A model generated the notes under the pieces. It did no database searches and was not told the origin of the DNA. It saw only the letters and a list, made by a program, of their open reading frames with translations. A stretch of 64,000 nucleotides of DNA from the NCBI RefSeq assembly GCF_034190915.1, contig NW_026947690.1, positions 124,001 through 188,000 on the forward strand, read 5' to 3'. This DNA comes from Cavia porcellus (taxonomy: Eukaryota > Chordata > Mammalia > Rodentia > Caviidae). The position numbers were made by a program, and so were the translations under genes. Below are positions 62,401 to 64,000 of this stretch, in pieces (the stretch's first letter is position 1; each line of letters opens with the position of its first letter).

Positions 62401-64000
62401 CACTCACTGCCTATCCTAATGCAGACACTCCGATTCACACAACGCCTTGATGTTTTTCTCACTCGCACTAGTGAATGGAATGTAACACACATCCATACAA
62501 TGCGCACCAAACCGCGATATTTTTCAGAAACCTATCCTACATTGCCAATGCATGTTCCTGACCTCCCCATGCTGACCACCCCGCGGTGCTTTTCTCCATC
62601 CTACATTGCCACTCACTGCTTATCCTAATTCAGACCCTCCGATTCACACATCCCCGTTATGTTTTTCTCACTGCTACTAGTGAATGTAATGTAACACACA
62701 CCCATACAATGTGCACCACCCCGCGATATTTTTCTCACACCTACTAGTGAATGTAATGTAACACACCCCCATACAATGCGCACCACCCCGCGATGTTTTT
62801 CAGAAACCCATACTACATTGCCACTGCATGTTCCCTGACCTCCCCATGCTGACCACCCCGCGGTGCTTTTCTGCATCCTACATTGCCACTCACTGCCTAT
62901 GCTCATTCAGACCCTCTGATTCACACCACCCCGTGATGTTTTTCTCACTCCTACTAGTGAATGTAATGTAACACACACCCATACAATGCGCACCACCCCG
63001 TGATGTTTTTCTCACTCCTACTAGGGAATGAAATGTAACACACACCCATACAATGCGCACCACCCCGTGATGTTTTTCTCACTCCTACTAGTGAATGTAA
63101 TGTAACACACACCCATACAATGCGCAACACCCCGTGATGTTTTTCTCACTCCTACTAGTGAATGTAATGTAACACACACGCATACAATGCCCACCACACC
63201 GCGATGTTTTTCTCACACCTACTAGTGAATGTAATGTAACACACACGCATACAATGCGCACCACACCGCGATGTTCTTCAGAAACCTATCCTACTTTGCC
63301 ACTGCATGTTCCTGGACCTTCCCATGCTGAACACCCCGCGATGCTTTTCTCCATCCTATTTTGCCACTCACTGCGTATCCTAATTCAGACCCTCCGATTC
63401 ACACCACCCCGTGATGTTTTTCTCACTCCTACTAGTGAATGTAATGAAACACACACCCATACAATGCGCACCACCCTGCGATGTTTTTCTTACGCCTAGT
63501 AGTGACTTTAATGTAACACACAACCATACAATGCGCACCACCCCGCGATGTTTTGCTCACTCCTACTAGTGAATGTAATGTAACACACACGCATACAATG
63601 CCCACCACACCGCGATGTTTTTCTCACACCTACTAGTGAATGTAATGTAACACACACGCATACAATGCGCACCACGCCGTGATGTTTTTCAGAAACCTAT
63701 CCTGCTTTGCCACTGCATGTTCCCTGACCTCCCCATGCTGACCACCCCGTGGTGCTTTTCTCCATCCTACATTTCCCCTCACTGCCTATCCTAATGGAGA
63801 CGATCCGATTCACACCACCCCTTGATGTTTTTCTCACTCCCACTAGTGAATGTAATGTAACACACATCCATACAATGCGCACGACCCCGCGATATTTTTC
63901 AGAATCCTATCCTATATTGCCACTGCATGTTCCTTGCGCTCCCATGCAGACCACCTCGCGGTGCTTTCCTCCATCCTACATTGCCACTCACTCCCTATCC
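59471..64000 (+). repeat. Anchor block 8, running off the window
   Basis: B starts at 59471, 59681, 60093, 60370, 60580, 60924, 61134, 61344, 61754, 62029, 62306, 62516, 62792, 63270, 63681 and 63891 carry A numbers 1, 4, 2, 1, 3, 1, 1, 4, 2, 2, 1, 2, 5, 4 and 1 before the cut B at the end. The part 60580-61490 resembles 19894-20870 (offset 40622 for 20302-20722), and 62516 onward resembles module Q. The B at 63270 is followed by four A blocks instead of the two seen in Q. The last B is cut at base 110. Confidence 0.87.

Larger units (their letters stand above)
1..64000 (+). repeat. Compound satellite array, B(A)n organisation, fills the window
   Basis: Every stretch of the window can be assigned to one of two tandem blocks: A of about 67 bp, starting GATGTTTTTCTCAC, and B of about 143 bp, starting GATGTTTTTCAGAAACC. 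I stepped through the array block by block and found 216 B starts and about 494 full A blocks, with no interval left over. Length deviations are small: 65, 66, 68 or 69 bp for A and 142 bp for B, caused by one- to five-base indels. The + strand is poor in G; the A consensus has about 21 C and 9 G. There is no unique sequence, no transposon and no gene. That it is heterochromatic satellite from a eukaryote is inferred from size and nested order; species and chromosomal position cannot be read from it. Confidence 0.97.

Noticed and set aside
1..64000. CRISPR array
   Set aside because: Repeats are direct and regular, but there are no unique spacers; the sequence between any two repeated motifs is itself repeated. 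Unit size and total length also do not fit.
1..64000. CENP-B box or telomere repeat
   Set aside because: I looked for the TTCG-A-CGGG pattern and for TTAGGG-type runs in the block consensus and its common variants and found neither. I cannot exclude a stray match in a single diverged block.

Overview
The whole 64 kb window is one uninterrupted tandem satellite array. I see no protein-coding gene, RNA gene, transposon or unique sequence anywhere in it. Arrays of this length with this nested order are typical of eukaryotic heterochromatin (centromeric, pericentromeric, subtelomeric or a repeat-rich chromosome). Nothing lets me name the species or the chromosomal location.

Basic structure. Two building blocks alternate. 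Block A is about 67 bp and carries an ACTAGT site. Block B is about 143 bp and is itself made of two related halves, B1 (71 bp) and B2 (72 bp), which share a 16-bp core. A, B1 and B2 all begin with a close variant of GATGTTTTTC and end in CACCACCCCG, so they probably descend from one monomer of roughly 70 bp. Reading by eye I placed 216 B blocks (two cut by the window edges) and about 494 complete A blocks. The array obeys a simple rule: every B is followed by one to seven A blocks, and two B blocks are never adjacent. The smallest cycle is B plus one A, 210 bp. All blocks point the same way except one short inverted piece at 13245-13305.

Layout. From 1 to about 6.1 kb there are three copies of a roughly 1.4 kb higher-order repeat (530, 1905, 4596). 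From 6.1 to 16.3 kb the array is irregular and the most divergent; it holds the two longest A runs (seven A blocks at 8181 and 11141) and the inverted piece. From 16.3 to 26 kb there are local duplications: an 821-bp tandem pair (16323 and 17144) with a third copy near 22793, a 2.2 kb tandem pair (18787 and 20999), and a 6270-bp displaced copy (about 17880-19400 repeated at 24150-25670). From 26 to 64 kb the array is built from a small set of multi-kb modules reused in different combinations. A distinctive B variant marks block starts at 31137, 34315, 39983, 43161, 46204, 53943, 57121 and 59471, at spacings of 3178, 5668, 3178, 3043, 7739, 3178 and 2350 bp. Long stretches there repeat at offsets of 10917, 11889, 13960 and 22806 bp with few differences, which points to recent amplification. 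The left third looks older.

There are no genes working together. The biology here is satellite evolution: unequal exchange in units of 67 bp, conversion-like patching between modules, and one fold-back replication scar. The six-frame open frames of 60-152 residues are by-products of the 210-bp cycle being a multiple of three.
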